Shown: positions 1-11,055, counted from the first letter of the stretch. The stretch is DNA of 61,506 nt from Candidatus Chloroploca sp. Khr17 (GCF_004138165.1 NZ_RYFF01000009.1:1-61506); one strand, 5' to 3'. Numbers and translations are program-made. Notes: generated by a model from the sequence alone, not told the origin.

Positions 1-172
1 CCAGCTCTGTCGGGGGCAGTTGCTCGGCTGGCCCCCAGAGGGGCTGGCAGAAGTAGTCCCCAAGTCGTAACGGTCGCCGCCCTGCGGTCTCTGCTGATTC
101 CGGCACTGCTATAACCGCCCAGACGGCCCCTGGGACGATGCGCCTGCCGTTCTGCGCCTCCACCGTACGCTT

Positions 173-472
173 CTACTGGTTCGCCTTCTGGCGGGCCTCG
201 CCCTTCAATTCTTTTGCCTTGCCTTCCGCCTGCATCTGCTCGTTGCCGATCAGGGTGCCGACCGCGCCTTCGGCCTTGCCACTGATCTCCTCGCTGATGC
301 CTTTGGCCTGCTCCCCCGCCTTCGCGACGGCCTGGCGGGCCTGGCCTTCGACCTTCTCAACGTGGCCTTCCGCCTGCATCTGCTCGTTGCCGATCAGATC
401 GCCAAGGCCTTCCTTCACCGCCCCTTTGATCTCCGTTACCTTGCCCTTTGCCCGCTCAGTTTCATTACCCAT
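173..472 (-). CDS. CsbD family stress protein, two tandem repeats
   Basis: The 99-residue hydrophilic protein holds two copies of the CsbD pattern (GK-E--KG---E--GDLIGNEQMQAEG), at about residues 8-50 and 60-95, each including the segment LIGNEQMQAEG. CsbD proteins are small general-stress proteins of unknown mechanism. An upstream in-frame extension is possible, but the ATG at 472 has AAAGGA just before it, so I start there. It lies 171 bases downstream of glsB on the same strand and may be read from the same promoter. The gene is intact. The family assignment is firm; the function is not known beyond stress association. Confidence 0.9.
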   Translation of the reverse strand: MGNETERAKGKVTEIKGAVKEGLGDLIGNEQMQAEGHVEKVEGQARQAVAKAGEQAKGISEEISGKAEGAVGTLIGNEQMQAEGKAKELKGEARQKANQ

Positions 473-643
473 GATTCGAATCCTTTCATCCAATTGCTGC
501 ACACACCCTATTGTCACACCTCTACTGCCTGTTGCGCCGATCATGCGCACAAGCGCCTGCGTGCTCGTAGTTGCTTACCTTTAAAATCTGGCCGCTCACT
601 GCCCACCCCGTATCGACAAAGCGTGGGCGTGGGCCGCACAGAG

Positions 644-919
644 CTAGCGAACACTCCCGCGGCGCACCAGATTGACGATCGCCAGCAGAATGATCGCCCC
701 GATGAACGAGACGAGGAGTGCGCCCAGGCTGAAGTCGGTGTTGTTAATGTTGCTGCCGCCGATCCCCATAAAGTTGAAGACCAGCCCGCCGAGGAACGCG
801 CCGACGATGCCGACGACGATGTTCAGCAACAGACCCTGCTGAGCATTCGTTCGCATTACCAGACTTGCCAGCCACCCAACGATCGCTCCGAACAGCAGCC
901 ATAGGAAGAAGTTAAGCAT
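644..919 (-). CDS. GlsB/YeaQ/YmgE family (transglycosylase-associated) small membrane protein
   Basis: The 91-residue protein has three hydrophobic segments (about 4-21, 30-52, 65-86) and the glycine pattern GAIVGWLASLVM--...IVVGIVGAFLGG typical of the GlsB/YeaQ/YmgE family. These are inner-membrane stress proteins without a proven biochemical activity. GAAAGGAG precedes the ATG. A -10 box (951-956) and a palindrome (1013-1027) match those of two other operons in this window, so it probably belongs to a shared stress regulon. A second family member is at 49285-49545. Confidence 0.9.
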   Translation of the reverse strand: MLNFFLWLLFGAIVGWLASLVMRTNAQQGLLLNIVVGIVGAFLGGLVFNFMGIGGSNINNTDFSLGALLVSFIGAIILLAIVNLVRRGSVR

Positions 920-950
920 GATTATGCTCCTTTCTTAGTGGTACTACTTC

Positions 951-1027
951 AGTATAGTGATCGAAACAGCATGCAGGTAGCAGGCGAAGTGTGTTTAGCA
1001 GGTCAGGATTACCCTGTCATTGTCAGG
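951..1027 (-). promoter_or_regulatory. Candidate regulon promoter, copy 1 (upstream of glsB/csbD)
   Basis: On the minus strand the -10-like TATACT is at 956-951. The palindrome at 1013-1027 (plus strand CCTGTCATTGTCAGG, one mismatch between arms) lies 56 nt upstream of it. The same arrangement recurs at 14352-14427 and 18555-18632. No good -35 box is visible, which would fit an activator-dependent promoter. The transcript leader to glsB would be about 26 nt. Confidence 0.5.
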
Positions 1028-1040
1028 ATGCGGTGCCAGG

Positions 1041-1253
1041 CTAGTGCTGGGCCACTGCCGCCCGCTCGGCTTCCTTCCAGTGCGTCCAGTTCTCGGCGAT
1101 CTGGCCGCCAGCGATACGGCTGACGATCAGCCCGGATAGCTTGTTCTGCTGGGTGCCGCTTCGCGCGGTCTGGCGCAGCAATACGGCGTCGCGCTTCGCG
1201 GTCAGCGCATTGATCGTGATCAGGAGTTCGGGGAACGCCATGGGCAGCGCCAC
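1041..1253 (-). pseudogene. 3' remnant of a SnoaL-like/ester cyclase gene
   Basis: The 70-residue reading frame matches only the C-terminal half of the intact SnoaL-like protein at 8230-8616. Shared blocks are FP-L-ITI--LTAKRD-VLLR-TA, the GLI-SR-AGG-I-E-W-HW motif and the tail. The N-terminal half is missing and atpG begins 53 bases upstream, so this is a truncated duplicate. Its position on the far side of the ATPase operon from the intact copy suggests that the operon was inserted into, or duplicated next to, this locus. Confidence 0.7.
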
Positions 1254-1305
1254 GGTGCGTCACTTAGCCAGCACAGACGGGGCGCTGCTCTGCCAAGGTA
1301 GATCA

Positions 1306-2211
1306 TTATTCCTCATCGCTTAGCGCTTCGAAGCCGGCGATGACATCGAACAGTTCCTCATCAATGCCACTCTGGCGCAAGCGGTGGAATGTCTGGCTGA
1401 GCTTTTCCCGCAATTCGTCGATATTTTTGTCGGCGCGTTGCATGGCCGCCAGGCGGCTCGCGTTCTCGCTCGCAAGGGATTCAGCGCACGCCCGGAAGAG
1501 CGAAACGAACAAATATTCGCGGATGAATGCGCGCAACGTCGTGCTGCCGCCTACCAGGACTTCTGGTAAGCTATCTGTCGGCCAGGGGCGTTCGGCCAGC
1601 GTGCGTCGCCAGGTTTCGTCCAGCGGCAGCAGCCGCTGACCAACAGGCGTATATCCCGCTCCACTGGATGGGCGGTTGTAGAACAGGTGGAGTTCGGTGA
1701 CCTCAGCTTGGCTCTGGGGCGTCTCGGTTTCCACCAGAATCTGCCCGACGAGTGGGGCAACGGCCTTGACAGAGCTCGGCACGGCGAAGACCCCGATCAG
1801 CGGCAGGCCCGCGTCCACCAGGCGTGCCTGCACCCGTTCACCGACGGCCCATACTGCAGGTTTGGCTGGCAGCGTCGCCAGCGTCTTGACCGCATAATCG
1901 GCCACCAGATCGTTAAACTGGCCCACCAGTCCCTGGTCTGAACCGAACACGACCGCACCAATCGCACCCGCACCAATCGCACCCGCAGCGGCTGGGTTTT
2001 CCCGCTCAGCAATTAGGAGCTTCAGCGCGCTTTCCCGGAAGCATGCGCCCAATCCGAGCTCTACCGTGCGATAATAGTCGGCCAATGCGCGCACCGATTG
2101 CTCGTATTGTCCGATGCTTGAGGCGGCCACGGCCTTCATCGTGCGGACGACTGATTGGAGATCCTCGGCCCCGCTGATCTTTCGGCGCAGGGTCGCCGTA
2201 GTGTCGCTCAT
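1306..2211 (-). CDS. atpG: N-ATPase gamma subunit
   Basis: This is the 301-residue central-stalk subunit of the F1 sector. It has the expected long N- and C-terminal helices: residues 4-60 include the segment [13 protein letters not shown], and the tail contains [11 protein letters not shown], the ATP synthase gamma signature-like ending. A globular middle carries an Ala/Gly-rich run ([10 protein letters not shown]). It is the last gene of the nine-gene operon. Its ATG overlaps the atpA stop as ATGA, indicating translational coupling. It is more divergent than housekeeping gamma subunits, as usual for N-type ATPases. Confidence 0.93.
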   Translation of the reverse strand: MSDTTATLRRKISGAEDLQSVVRTMKAVAASSIGQYEQSVRALADYYRTVELGLGACFRESALKLLIAERENPAAAGAIGAGAIGAVVFGSDQGLVGQFNDLVADYAVKTLATLPAKPAVWAVGERVQARLVDAGLPLIGVFAVPSSVKAVAPLVGQILVETETPQSQAEVTELHLFYNRPSSGAGYTPVGQRLLPLDETWRRTLAERPWPTDSLPEVLVGGSTTLRAFIREYLFVSLFRACAESLASENASRLAAMQRADKNIDELREKLSQTFHRLRQSGIDEELFDVIAGFEALSDEE

Positions 2212-3761
2212 GACTGTGCCTTGGGTTCCGGCGTGGGCTGGAAGCGCGCCAGTGCTATGCGAGCGATCTGGATGATTGTTTCGCGATCCGCCGCGCTCAA
2301 TGTGTCAGCGGTATCCAATCGCTCGCGCACGTCCAGCGGAATAGTCTCCGCCGCCTCACGCAGGATGCGCTCGGCGTCCGTCATCTGCGCAAGCGGCACA
2401 TGGTCGAAGAGTGCTGCGGTCAACGCCAGCAGCACAGCAATTTGCGCGGGCACCGACACCGGGGCGAACTCCGGCTGCTTGAGGCAGGCACGAATGCGCC
2501 GTCCGTGCTCAATGATCGTACGGGTGGCTTCATCAAGGCGTGCGCCGAACCGGGAAAAGGTTTCGAGTTCCTCAAACTGCGCGTAGGCGAGCTTGAGGTC
2601 GCCCGCCACTGCGCGGTAGGCTGCGCGTTGCGCCTTGCCACCAACCCGCGAGACAGATTTTCCGACATCGATCGCCGGCAGCACGCCCAATTCGAACAGC
2701 GACGGCGAAAGGTAAATCTGCCCATCGGTGATCGAAATCAAGTTGGTCGGAATATAGGCGGAAATGTCCTGCGCTTCGGTTTCGATGATCGGCAGCGCGG
2801 TGAGCGAGCCGCCGCCGAGATCCTTACGCATGTGTGTCGCCCGTTCGAGCAGCCGCGAGTGAATATAAAAGATGTCGCCGGGGAAGGCTTCGCGGCCGGG
2901 CGGGCGGCGCAGCAAGAGCGAGAGTTCACGATAGGCCCGTGCGTGATGGGTGAGATCATCGTATACGATCAACACATCGTGGCCCGCTTCCATGAACGCC
3001 TCCGCAATGCTGGTCGCTGCGTACGGCGCAATGTAGGTAAGACCTGGCGAGTCGTTGCCCTCGGTTACGACGACGACGGTATACTCCAGCGCGCCCTTTT
3101 CCCGCAGGGTTGCTACGGCTTTCGCGACGGCGGACGCACGCTGACCGATAGCGCAGTATACGCACAGGACATCCTGGCCGCGCTGGTTGAGGATGCTGTC
3201 AATCGCAATCGCGGTCTTGCCGGTCTGACGGTCGCCGAGAATCAACTCGCGCTGGCCGCGCCCAACCGGAATCAGCGCATCAATAACTTTGATGCCGGTC
3301 TGGAGCGGCACCGTAACAGGTGCCCGATCCATAATGTACGCGGCGGGACGCTCGACGGGCAGGCGCGTGCTGGCGGCCACCGGCCCGTGGCCATCGAGTG
3401 GCCGACCAAGCGGGTCGATCACGCGCCCGAGCAACCCATCGCCCACGGCGACGTCCATGACTCGGCCCGTGCGCTGAACCTCATCGCCCGCCTGGAGCTG
3501 CCAATAGCTACCGAGCAAAACGACGCCAATCTCGTCCGCGTCCACGTTGAACGCAATGCCGAGCACCCCGCCGGGAAACGTCACCAACTCATCAAAGCCC
3601 ACGCCGGGGAGACCCGCCACCGTAGCGATGCCGGTGGCGACACTGGTGATCGTGCCCACCTCCTGTGGCGTCAGGTGCGGTACGAATGCCTCCCGCACCT
3701 GGCGTAAGGCAGCAAATGTGCTGTCGAAAACATCCTGGAGGAGCTCAAGTTCCATGGGCAT
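2208..3761 (-). CDS. atpA: N-ATPase alpha subunit
   Basis: The 517-residue F1 alpha subunit forms non-catalytic nucleotide sites. The P-loop GDRQTGKT is at residues 176-183. Downstream are the conserved segments [46 protein letters not shown] and [14 protein letters not shown] with the alpha-type arginine. Two start ATGs are possible (3761 and 3755); AAAGG precedes both and I chose the first. It follows atpF by 6 bases and overlaps atpG. It belongs to the N-type operon, not to the housekeeping ATP synthase, which would have a separate atpH. Confidence 0.96.
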   Translation of the reverse strand: MPMELELLQDVFDSTFAALRQVREAFVPHLTPQEVGTITSVATGIATVAGLPGVGFDELVTFPGGVLGIAFNVDADEIGVVLLGSYWQLQAGDEVQRTGRVMDVAVGDGLLGRVIDPLGRPLDGHGPVAASTRLPVERPAAYIMDRAPVTVPLQTGIKVIDALIPVGRGQRELILGDRQTGKTAIAIDSILNQRGQDVLCVYCAIGQRASAVAKAVATLREKGALEYTVVVVTEGNDSPGLTYIAPYAATSIAEAFMEAGHDVLIVYDDLTHHARAYRELSLLLRRPPGREAFPGDIFYIHSRLLERATHMRKDLGGGSLTALPIIETEAQDISAYIPTNLISITDGQIYLSPSLFELGVLPAIDVGKSVSRVGGKAQRAAYRAVAGDLKLAYAQFEELETFSRFGARLDEATRTIIEHGRRIRACLKQPEFAPVSVPAQIAVLLALTAALFDHVPLAQMTDAERILREAAETIPLDVRERLDTADTLSAADRETIIQIARIALARFQPTPEPKAQS

Positions 3762-3767
3762 TGGCCT

Positions 3768-4577
3768 TTATTTGATCATAGCTTCTTCGGGCTTGCGTGC
3801 AGCTTTGGCCTCAGGTTTGCCCTGTGTTTTCAGGAATTCATCGACGCCCTTTTCCAGTGAGTCCAGATATTCCGCGATGTTCCACGCCACCTTCTGTCCA
3901 TTTGTGGTCAGCTCGATGCCGCTAATCAGGTCGGGCGCGGTCTCAAACCGAACGGGAATGTCCGCCGAGAACGTTGCGTTGAGCGCCTGTTGTATCGCCG
4001 CACGTGGCTCTGCAGGTAAGTCAAACGTGCTGCGTACGAGCACAGGATCAGCTGTAGTCGTCAGCGCCTCGCCGAGACCGGCTTTGGCCGAGCTGTTCAG
4101 CGCATGCAAGCGGCGCGTGAACACTTCGACCATGCGTTCCTCCAGGCTCGCCCCGGCGAGATCACTCAGCGCCTTGCGGGCGATGGCGAACACCTCCTGC
4201 TGGGTTCGGCGACTGATGGCGTGATGCAAGGCATCTGCTTCGTTGCGCAATGCTTTCTGCCATTTTGCACGCAGCGCTGCGGCGGCTTTACCCGCTTCGT
4301 CGAGCAGCCGCTGTCGTTCGGCCTGCGCCGCGTCGGTCGCGTTGCGCAAGAGCGCGGCGCGCTGCTGGTCGAACTCCGCGTTCTTGTGCTGGAATTCGTC
4401 ATGTTCCTTTTGGGCATCAGTCTCCTTGGCAGCGGCGCTCGCGAGCTTGGTGGCGATCAGCTTCTCGCGTGCGTCGATCGCGTTGAGGATGGGCTGATAC
4501 AGAAAGCGCCGCATCAACCACACCAGGATGAGAAAGTTGAGCACTTGTGCCCCGACCGTGAACCAATCAATAAGCAT
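3768..4577 (-). CDS. atpF: N-ATPase fused b-delta peripheral stalk subunit
   Basis: The 269-residue protein has one N-terminal membrane helix (about 8-24). A long charged, Ala-rich coiled coil (30-130) follows, and then a delta-like C-terminal domain with a --EIDP--ISGIEL--NG-KVAWNI-type segment (here LISGIELTTNGQKVAWNI). It is much longer than a plain b subunit (about 160), and the operon has no separate delta gene, so this is the b-delta fusion typical of N-ATPases. It lies 3 bases after atpE and 6 bases before atpA. Confidence 0.92.
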   Translation of the reverse strand: MLIDWFTVGAQVLNFLILVWLMRRFLYQPILNAIDAREKLIATKLASAAAKETDAQKEHDEFQHKNAEFDQQRAALLRNATDAAQAERQRLLDEAGKAAAALRAKWQKALRNEADALHHAISRRTQQEVFAIARKALSDLAGASLEERMVEVFTRRLHALNSSAKAGLGEALTTTADPVLVRSTFDLPAEPRAAIQQALNATFSADIPVRFETAPDLISGIELTTNGQKVAWNIAEYLDSLEKGVDEFLKTQGKPEAKAARKPEEAMIK

Positions 4578-4580
4578 AGC

Positions 4581-4862
4581 TCACTTCCCTACGACCTGAG
4601 CGATGGCCGCGTTCCAAAAGGGGTTGGCGAAGATCAGGATCATGGAGACTACGAAGCAGTAGATCGCTGTGGATTCGATCATAGCCAGGCCGACAAAGAG
4701 GGTGCGGGTGATCGTGGCGGAGGCGTCCGGCTGTTGGGCCAGCGAGCTCAGCGCCGTCCCGACCGCCCGCCCCTCGGACAACGCCGGCCCTAGGCAGCCG
4801 AAGCTGGTGGTGATGCCGGCCATGACAATCGAGGCGATTGCAATAATCGTTATGCCATCCAT
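4581..4862 (-). CDS. atpE: N-ATPase c subunit (rotor ring), two-carboxylate ion site
   Basis: The 93-residue proteolipid has two membrane helices joined by the SLAQQPD loop. The outer helix holds the ion-binding Glu63 in AMIESTAIY (Glu63, Ser64, Thr65, Tyr68), matching the Na+-binding pattern of Na+-type c subunits. The inner helix has Glu30 in GPALSEG where classical Na+ rings have Gln, giving two carboxylates per site, as described for N-ATPases. AAAGGAG before the ATG at 4862 decides the start over an upstream in-frame ATG. Ion choice (Na+ or H+) cannot be settled from sequence. Confidence 0.95.
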   Translation of the reverse strand: MDGITIIAIASIVMAGITTSFGCLGPALSEGRAVGTALSSLAQQPDASATITRTLFVGLAMIESTAIYCFVVSMILIFANPFWNAAIAQVVGK

Positions 4863-4892
4863 ATTCTCTCCTTTTATTGGTATTGTCATACT

Positions 4893-5588
4893 TCAAGGTT
4901 GCCCATCGAGTTCCGTTTTGGGCGGACGAACTTGGGTGGCGGCAGCGATGTACACGGCTGCCAGAATGCTAAAGATGTAGGCCTGTACCATGCCAGTAAG
5001 CAGACCAAGCACCGTCATGATGATTGGGAAGACGAGCGGCGTAATCGTGAGCAGGATCGCGATAATCATCGCCCCGCTCATCATGTTGCCGAACAGACGG
5101 ATGGCCAAGGCCAGTGTGCGCGAGATTTCACTGATGATATTAAACGGCAGCATGATCAAGGTCGGCTTGAGATACGATTTGAGGTACTCGCCTACCCCTT
5201 CTTCTGCAATGCCGAAGAACGGCACGGCCACAAACACACACAGCGCCAGCGCCGTCGTGGTCGAGAGCGAGCCAGTCGGCGGTTCGTAGCCGGGCATGAT
5301 GGTACACAGGCTGGCGGCGGCAATGAACAAGAAGAGCGTGCCGAGAAAGTCGAGATACTTTCGCGGCTGTCTCAGGCCGACCTCTTCGATTTGCTGCACA
5401 ATGCCAGTGACGACAATTTCGAGTAAATTCTGCCAACGGGTACGTTGCAGCTCTGTGGAAAGTGTGCGCGTGATCAGCTTTGCGCCAACGGCCAGCACAA
5501 ACATCAGCCCCCACGTGAACACAATTGTGGCATTCAGCTTGAAAAAACCGTATTGCCAGAAGATGATCTGATCAGGGCTAAGATGCAT
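4893..5588 (-). CDS. atpB: N-ATPase a subunit
   Basis: The 231-residue membrane stator subunit forms the ion half-channels. The essential arginine lies in the segment LALAIRLFGNMMSG (second-last helix region), and the last helices contain GMVQAYIFSILAAVYIA, the usual a-subunit ending. I start at the ATG at 5588 (MHLSPDQ). This overlaps the atpR stop by 11 bases; a longer in-frame start at 5609 is less likely. It is followed by atpE after 30 bases. Confidence 0.93.
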   Translation of the reverse strand: MHLSPDQIIFWQYGFFKLNATIVFTWGLMFVLAVGAKLITRTLSTELQRTRWQNLLEIVVTGIVQQIEEVGLRQPRKYLDFLGTLFLFIAAASLCTIMPGYEPPTGSLSTTTALALCVFVAVPFFGIAEEGVGEYLKSYLKPTLIMLPFNIISEISRTLALAIRLFGNMMSGAMIIAILLTITPLVFPIIMTVLGLLTGMVQAYIFSILAAVYIAAATQVRPPKTELDGQP

Positions 5589-5892
5589 GGTTGGCCTCGT
5601 GGTCGACATGCGCTGGTGTTTCCGCTGCTCGGGTAAGCCGAAACACCATCAGCCGCGCAATGACAAATCCAAGCATGCACGCCAGCATCCGCTCCCAATG
5701 GCCATGAGAGATAACATAAAACCCGACCAGTACAATGCTCGTCCGCAGCACTAGGCTGCCGAAGAACCACCGCGCTGGCTGTCTGGACGAAACCAGTTGC
5801 TGAGCCGTCCACCACAGGCCACCGAAGAAAATCGCACCGAGCAACATGCCCGTTACCAGCGCCAGCACCAGAATCACTTGTTCATTCATCAT
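5578..5892 (-). CDS. atpR: N-ATPase accessory membrane subunit AtpR
   Basis: The 104-residue protein has three hydrophobic segments (about 5-30, 38-60, 65-85). In position and size it matches AtpR, which is found only in N-type ATPase operons. A membrane-embedded arginine (LVLRTSIVLV) is present; in the family such an arginine has been suggested to interact with the c-ring carboxylates. GAGG lies 6 bases before the first of two tandem ATGs. It overlaps atpQ upstream and atpB downstream by about 11 bases each. The role is inferred from family and context. Confidence 0.85.
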   Translation of the reverse strand: MMNEQVILVLALVTGMLLGAIFFGGLWWTAQQLVSSRQPARWFFGSLVLRTSIVLVGFYVISHGHWERMLACMLGFVIARLMVFRLTRAAETPAHVDHEANHAS

Positions 5893-6215
5893 TGGTGTCC
5901 TCGAATTTCTCGTGCATTGCCTGGTCTTCATGAGTTACCCAATGCCAGGCATTCGCACAGCCGATCACTAGGCCAAGTATCAGCAGCATGAGCGCCCAGG
6001 AATAGCCTCCTGAGTAGCGGCTATCCAGCCAGATGCCGAGCGCGACGCCGAGCAGCGTCGGCACTACGACCGACCAGCCGATCAGCCCGGTCATGCCGAG
6101 TCCAAACCAGACGCTCTGCCTTGCGTTATGCCGCGCCTTGAGTTTGCGGGTTTCCTGCGCGCCGACCTTGCGACTGAATGCAGTCTGGTCTTTCGTGGGC
6201 TTGTTTTCCGGTGTT

Positions 6216-6223
<8 letters not shown>
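5882..6223 (-). CDS. atpQ: N-ATPase accessory subunit AtpQ (AtpI/AtpZ-like)
   Basis: The 113-residue protein begins with a charged cytosolic stretch (about 1-38), followed by two membrane helices (about 40-65 and 72-92) separated by GIWLDSRYSGG and ending in an acidic tail. This is the AtpQ pattern of N-ATPases and is distantly like AtpI/AtpZ assembly factors. The ATG at 6223 overlaps the end of atpC by 8 bases. An in-frame TTG lies two codons upstream. A part in c-ring assembly or cation handling is only inferred. Confidence 0.85.
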
Positions 6224-8229
<2,006 letters not shown>

Positions 8230-8616
8230 CTAAGGATGGTTCAGTCCCATCTGTGCCAGCACGCCAGCCCGATCCCAATGGATCCAACTCTCTACGATGT
8301 GGCCGCCCGCGCAGCGGCTGATGAGCAGCCCGGTCAGCGTGCCCTGTGGTGTGTGGCTGTGTGCAGTCCAGCGCAGCAGGACGATATCACGCTTTGCCGT
8401 CAGCACGTCGATAGTGATCTGGAAGTTGGGAAACGCGGTGCGGTAGAATGCGACGCTGATCTTGATTGCCTCCGGGCCACGGACGAAATCCGGGATCAGG
8501 CCCGCATGGTTGATATAGTCGGCCGCGAAGAGCACGTCGGCCACGGCGAGCGCGCCCTGATTCCAGATCTCTTCGACCGCGCGGCGCACCAGCACCGCGT
8601 TGTGCGCTTCTGCCAT
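8230..8616 (-). CDS. SnoaL-like ester cyclase family protein
   Basis: The 128-residue protein has the SnoaL/NTF2-like fold pattern: NAVLVRRAVEEIWNQG, DYINHAG, GPEAIK-SV-FYRTAFPNFQI, and an ending with HIVESWIHWDRAGVLAQMG. AGGAGG lies 5 bases before the ATG at 8616. Family members include polyketide cyclases and many uncharacterised proteins, so no substrate can be named. A truncated relative sits downstream of the ATPase operon at 1041-1253. Confidence 0.85.
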   Translation of the reverse strand: MAEAHNAVLVRRAVEEIWNQGALAVADVLFAADYINHAGLIPDFVRGPEAIKISVAFYRTAFPNFQITIDVLTAKRDIVLLRWTAHSHTPQGTLTGLLISRCAGGHIVESWIHWDRAGVLAQMGLNHP

Positions 8617-8752
8617 GCTTCCTCCTCTTGGGGTGCCTCCTCCGGTCACTATTGCTCATCCATGATTTTATCCGGTCGGACGCGTGGTGGTATGAAGTTT
8701 CGTCATCCTGACCAGAGCACCGTCGGGCTGAAGCCCTCGGCTCCGGGTCGCA

Positions 8753-8795
8753 AAGCCCGCCTGCGCGGCCTCATCCAGCCCGCGCAGGTGGGCTT
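8753..8795. repeat. Palindromic repeat (imperfect hairpin)
   Basis: AAGCCCGCCTGCGCGG pairs across an 11-base loop with CCGCGCAGGTGGGCTT, one mismatch. It lies in the 490-base stretch between the divergent SnoaL-like gene and the response regulator. It may be an extragenic palindromic repeat; no second full copy was seen in this window. Confidence 0.6.
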
Positions 8796-8871
8796 GGCAC
8801 GCAAGAGCCGAGCCGTTGACGGCGACGGTGACCCCGGAGAGTTGACGTTGCATCAGCCCTGCCGTGCCCTC

Positions 8872-9012
8872 AGGGCGATTGCATCATACGAAATCGGATA
8901 CAACGGGGCACCCGCAAGGGGTGCCCGTACCGGGGCGGGGGCCGAATCCGGTGTACGGGCACCCCTTGCGGGTGCCTTGGCGGGGTGCAGACACGGAAGA
9001 TGCAATCGCCCT
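8872..9012. mobile_element. Non-autonomous element R1, copy 1
   Basis: Perfect 14-bp inverted ends AGGGCGATTGCATC (8872-8885) and GATGCAATCGCCCT (8999-9012) bound a 141-bp element. Its interior has GGGCACCC...GGGTGCCC palindromes. The flanks are an 11-base direct repeat with one mismatch: GCCGTGCCCTC at 8861-8871 and GCCGTGCCCTA at 9013-9023, a likely target duplication. There is no coding capacity. See copies at 19510, 42570, 44434 and 49601. Confidence 0.8.
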
Positions 9013-9054
9013 GCCGTGCCCTACACCGCACCAGCAGGCTTCTATAAATGGTGC

Positions 9055-9060
9055 TATACT
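9055..9060 (+). promoter_or_regulatory. Extended -10 box upstream of the response regulator
   Basis: TGCTATACT forms an extended -10 (TATACT at 9055-9060), 48 bases before the GTG start at 9109. It lies just outside the right end of mobile element copy 1. Confidence 0.4.
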
Positions 9061-9108
9061 GGTGGACGTTAGCCGTTTGGCCGTCGGTGACCGGGAGTCC
9101 ATATCCAC

Positions 9109-9849
9109 GTGAGCGACACGATTCACCAATTAGGGACATCACCGCGGGTGCTGCTGGTGATCGATCAGCCGATGCTCGCCCAATACGTCACGCTCGCGCT
9201 CAACCACAGCATCTCCCTTACGCAGGTGGCGCAGAATACAGAAGAGACCATGGCCGCGCTCACCTCGTGGCGTCCGCATCTTGCGATCGTCGATATGGAT
9301 CTGGCGTACGGCGCGATCCTCGAGCGGCTTGGCTACACCGCCCCTTCTAACGATCACATCCCGGTGATCGCCCTGACGCGGCGGGGCGACTTGCAGACGA
9401 AGCTAGCTGCGTTTGACCACGGTGTTGACGACATCCTGACTGTGCCCTTCTCGCCCGAGGAATTGGTCGCGCGGGTGCTCGTGATCATGCGGCGCACGTA
9501 TTACGAGAAAGTGACGTTGACCCCCGTGCTGAAACTCGGCGATCTCGAGATCGATATCTTGAACTGTCTGGTGCGCGTGCATGGCAAGGATCTGCACCTC
9601 ACCGCGATCGAACAGAACCTGCTGTATCTGCTGGCGGCCAACGCCGGTCGGTTGCTGACCCGCAATGAAATTATGGATCAGCTGTGGGGCACCGACTACA
9701 TCGCCGAGAGCAACGTGGTCGACCGGCACATTCGCAATCTGCGGATCAAGCTGCAGAACGGGTGGCGTGCCCCACGCTATATCGCCACGATCCCCGGTCA
9801 GGGCTACCGCTTCGTTGCCACGGCGGAAACAGACCCACCTGCGACGTAG
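9109..9849 (+). CDS. OmpR/PhoB-family response regulator with degenerate receiver
   Basis: The 246-residue protein has an N-terminal receiver (about 13-125) and a C-terminal winged helix (about 140-235; ending in GQGYRFVATAE). The phospho-acceptor is probably an Asp in the segment AIVDMDLAYG. However, the acidic pair near residue 18 is reduced to one Asp (LLVIDQPM), and the conserved lysine of KPF is a valine (TVPFSPEEL). The receiver may therefore work without normal phosphorylation. The start is GTG. No histidine kinase is adjacent. The target is unknown. Confidence 0.85.
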   Translation: MSDTIHQLGTSPRVLLVIDQPMLAQYVTLALNHSISLTQVAQNTEETMAALTSWRPHLAIVDMDLAYGAILERLGYTAPSNDHIPVIALTRRGDLQTKLAAFDHGVDDILTVPFSPEELVARVLVIMRRTYYEKVTLTPVLKLGDLEIDILNCLVRVHGKDLHLTAIEQNLLYLLAANAGRLLTRNEIMDQLWGTDYIAESNVVDRHIRNLRIKLQNGWRAPRYIATIPGQGYRFVATAETDPPAT

Positions 9850-10015
9850 GGCGACAACGGCCCTCCTTCCAGACACGGCAAGCAGCACAAAAAGGCGTGC
9901 AACGCCACGGCATGGCAGAGGTAGCACAGCAACAGCCGCCACCACTGTGGTGATGAGACCCGACACACTCCTCGGCCAGCATAACCATGCTGAATGATAA
10001 TTGCCTTACCGTAAG

Positions 10016-11008
10016 TCAGGCCCTCACCGTTCGCATCCGGCGGTACAGACGCTCGGCGTCATCGCACCGGCAAAGCTCGCTGCCCGACGTCATCACTGCA
10101 GCGGTGCCTGCGGCGACCCCGAAGCGGGCCGCCTCACGCAGCTCGAACCCGCGCGCGAGGCCCGCGACGATCCCCGCCACCATGCTGTCGCCCGCGCCGA
10201 CCTTGCTACGGATCGGCACCGTCGGCGCCCGCAGCCGCTCGCACCCGTCACCCGTCGCTAGCAAGGCCCCGGCAGCGCCGAGTGAAACGATGACGGCGGT
10301 GTGTCCCAGGCCCACCAGCTCGAGAGCTGCCTGCTCCACCGCCTCTTCGTCATCGAGCGGACGCCCCACCAGGAGCGCCAACTCGCGTAGGTTCGGTTTG
10401 ATCAGGAAGAGTGAGGCGCTGATCGTCGCCTGGAGCGCCGGACCGGATGTGTCTACGATCACCCGCGCCCCGACGGCACGACCAAGGACGGCGACCTGAT
10501 GGTAGAAGTCGTCAGGCACGCCGGCGGGCAGACTGCCGCTCGCGACGATGACCGCTGGCGTGGGGCTGAGGGCGGCGAGGGCGGCGAGGCAGGCCCGCCA
10601 CTCAGGCTCGCTCAGCTCTGGGCCAGGCAGACTGAAGCGGAACTGCTGCCCGCTCAGCGCCTCAAGCACGGCAAAGCTCTCGCGCGTCGGCTCGGCGACA
10701 GCGAGCGCGCGGTGCCGTAGTCCTTCCTGCGCAAGCAGTTCCTGGAGCAGCACGCCTCGGTTGCCCCCGGCCGTGTAGAGCGCCAGCGACTCCTCGCCGA
10801 GGTTCCGCAGCGCTCTGGAGACGTTGATTCCGCCACCGCCGGGCTCATAGCGAGCCGCACTGCAACGCAGCTTATGCTCGGGCACAACCTGATTCACGCC
10901 GGTGTTCACGTCAACCGAGGGGTTCATCGTCAGTGTGACAATGACCGGCACCGCGCCTTCCGGGGCGCTCACGGGGATGCCTGCGCCGAGTGTAGAACCC
11001 TTGACCAC
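10016..11008 (-). CDS. PfkB-family sugar(-phosphate) kinase, 1-phosphofructokinase/6-phosphofructokinase II type
   Basis: The 330-residue ribokinase-fold kinase has MNPSVDVNTGVNQVVP near the N-terminus, EPGGGGINVSRALRNLGEE (substrate-binding Gly-rich loop), IKPNLRELALLVG and VGAGDSMVAGIVAG with the catalytic-base Asp. This pattern matches the LacC/FruK/PfkB hexose-phosphate kinases. Fructose-6-phosphate or fructose-1-phosphate is the likely substrate, but I cannot decide. AAGGAG precedes the GTG at 11008. A shorter start near the IVTLTMNP block is possible. No sugar transporter lies next to it. Confidence 0.85.
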   Translation of the reverse strand: MVKGSTLGAGIPVSAPEGAVPVIVTLTMNPSVDVNTGVNQVVPEHKLRCSAARYEPGGGGINVSRALRNLGEESLALYTAGGNRGVLLQELLAQEGLRHRALAVAEPTRESFAVLEALSGQQFRFSLPGPELSEPEWRACLAALAALSPTPAVIVASGSLPAGVPDDFYHQVAVLGRAVGARVIVDTSGPALQATISASLFLIKPNLRELALLVGRPLDDEEAVEQAALELVGLGHTAVIVSLGAAGALLATGDGCERLRAPTVPIRSKVGAGDSMVAGIVAGLARGFELREAARFGVAAGTAAVMTSGSELCRCDDAERLYRRMRTVRA

Positions 11009-11055
11009 ATTTTGCTCCTTGTCTTGCTGCTGTCACGCTCACGTCGGCGATAGGG

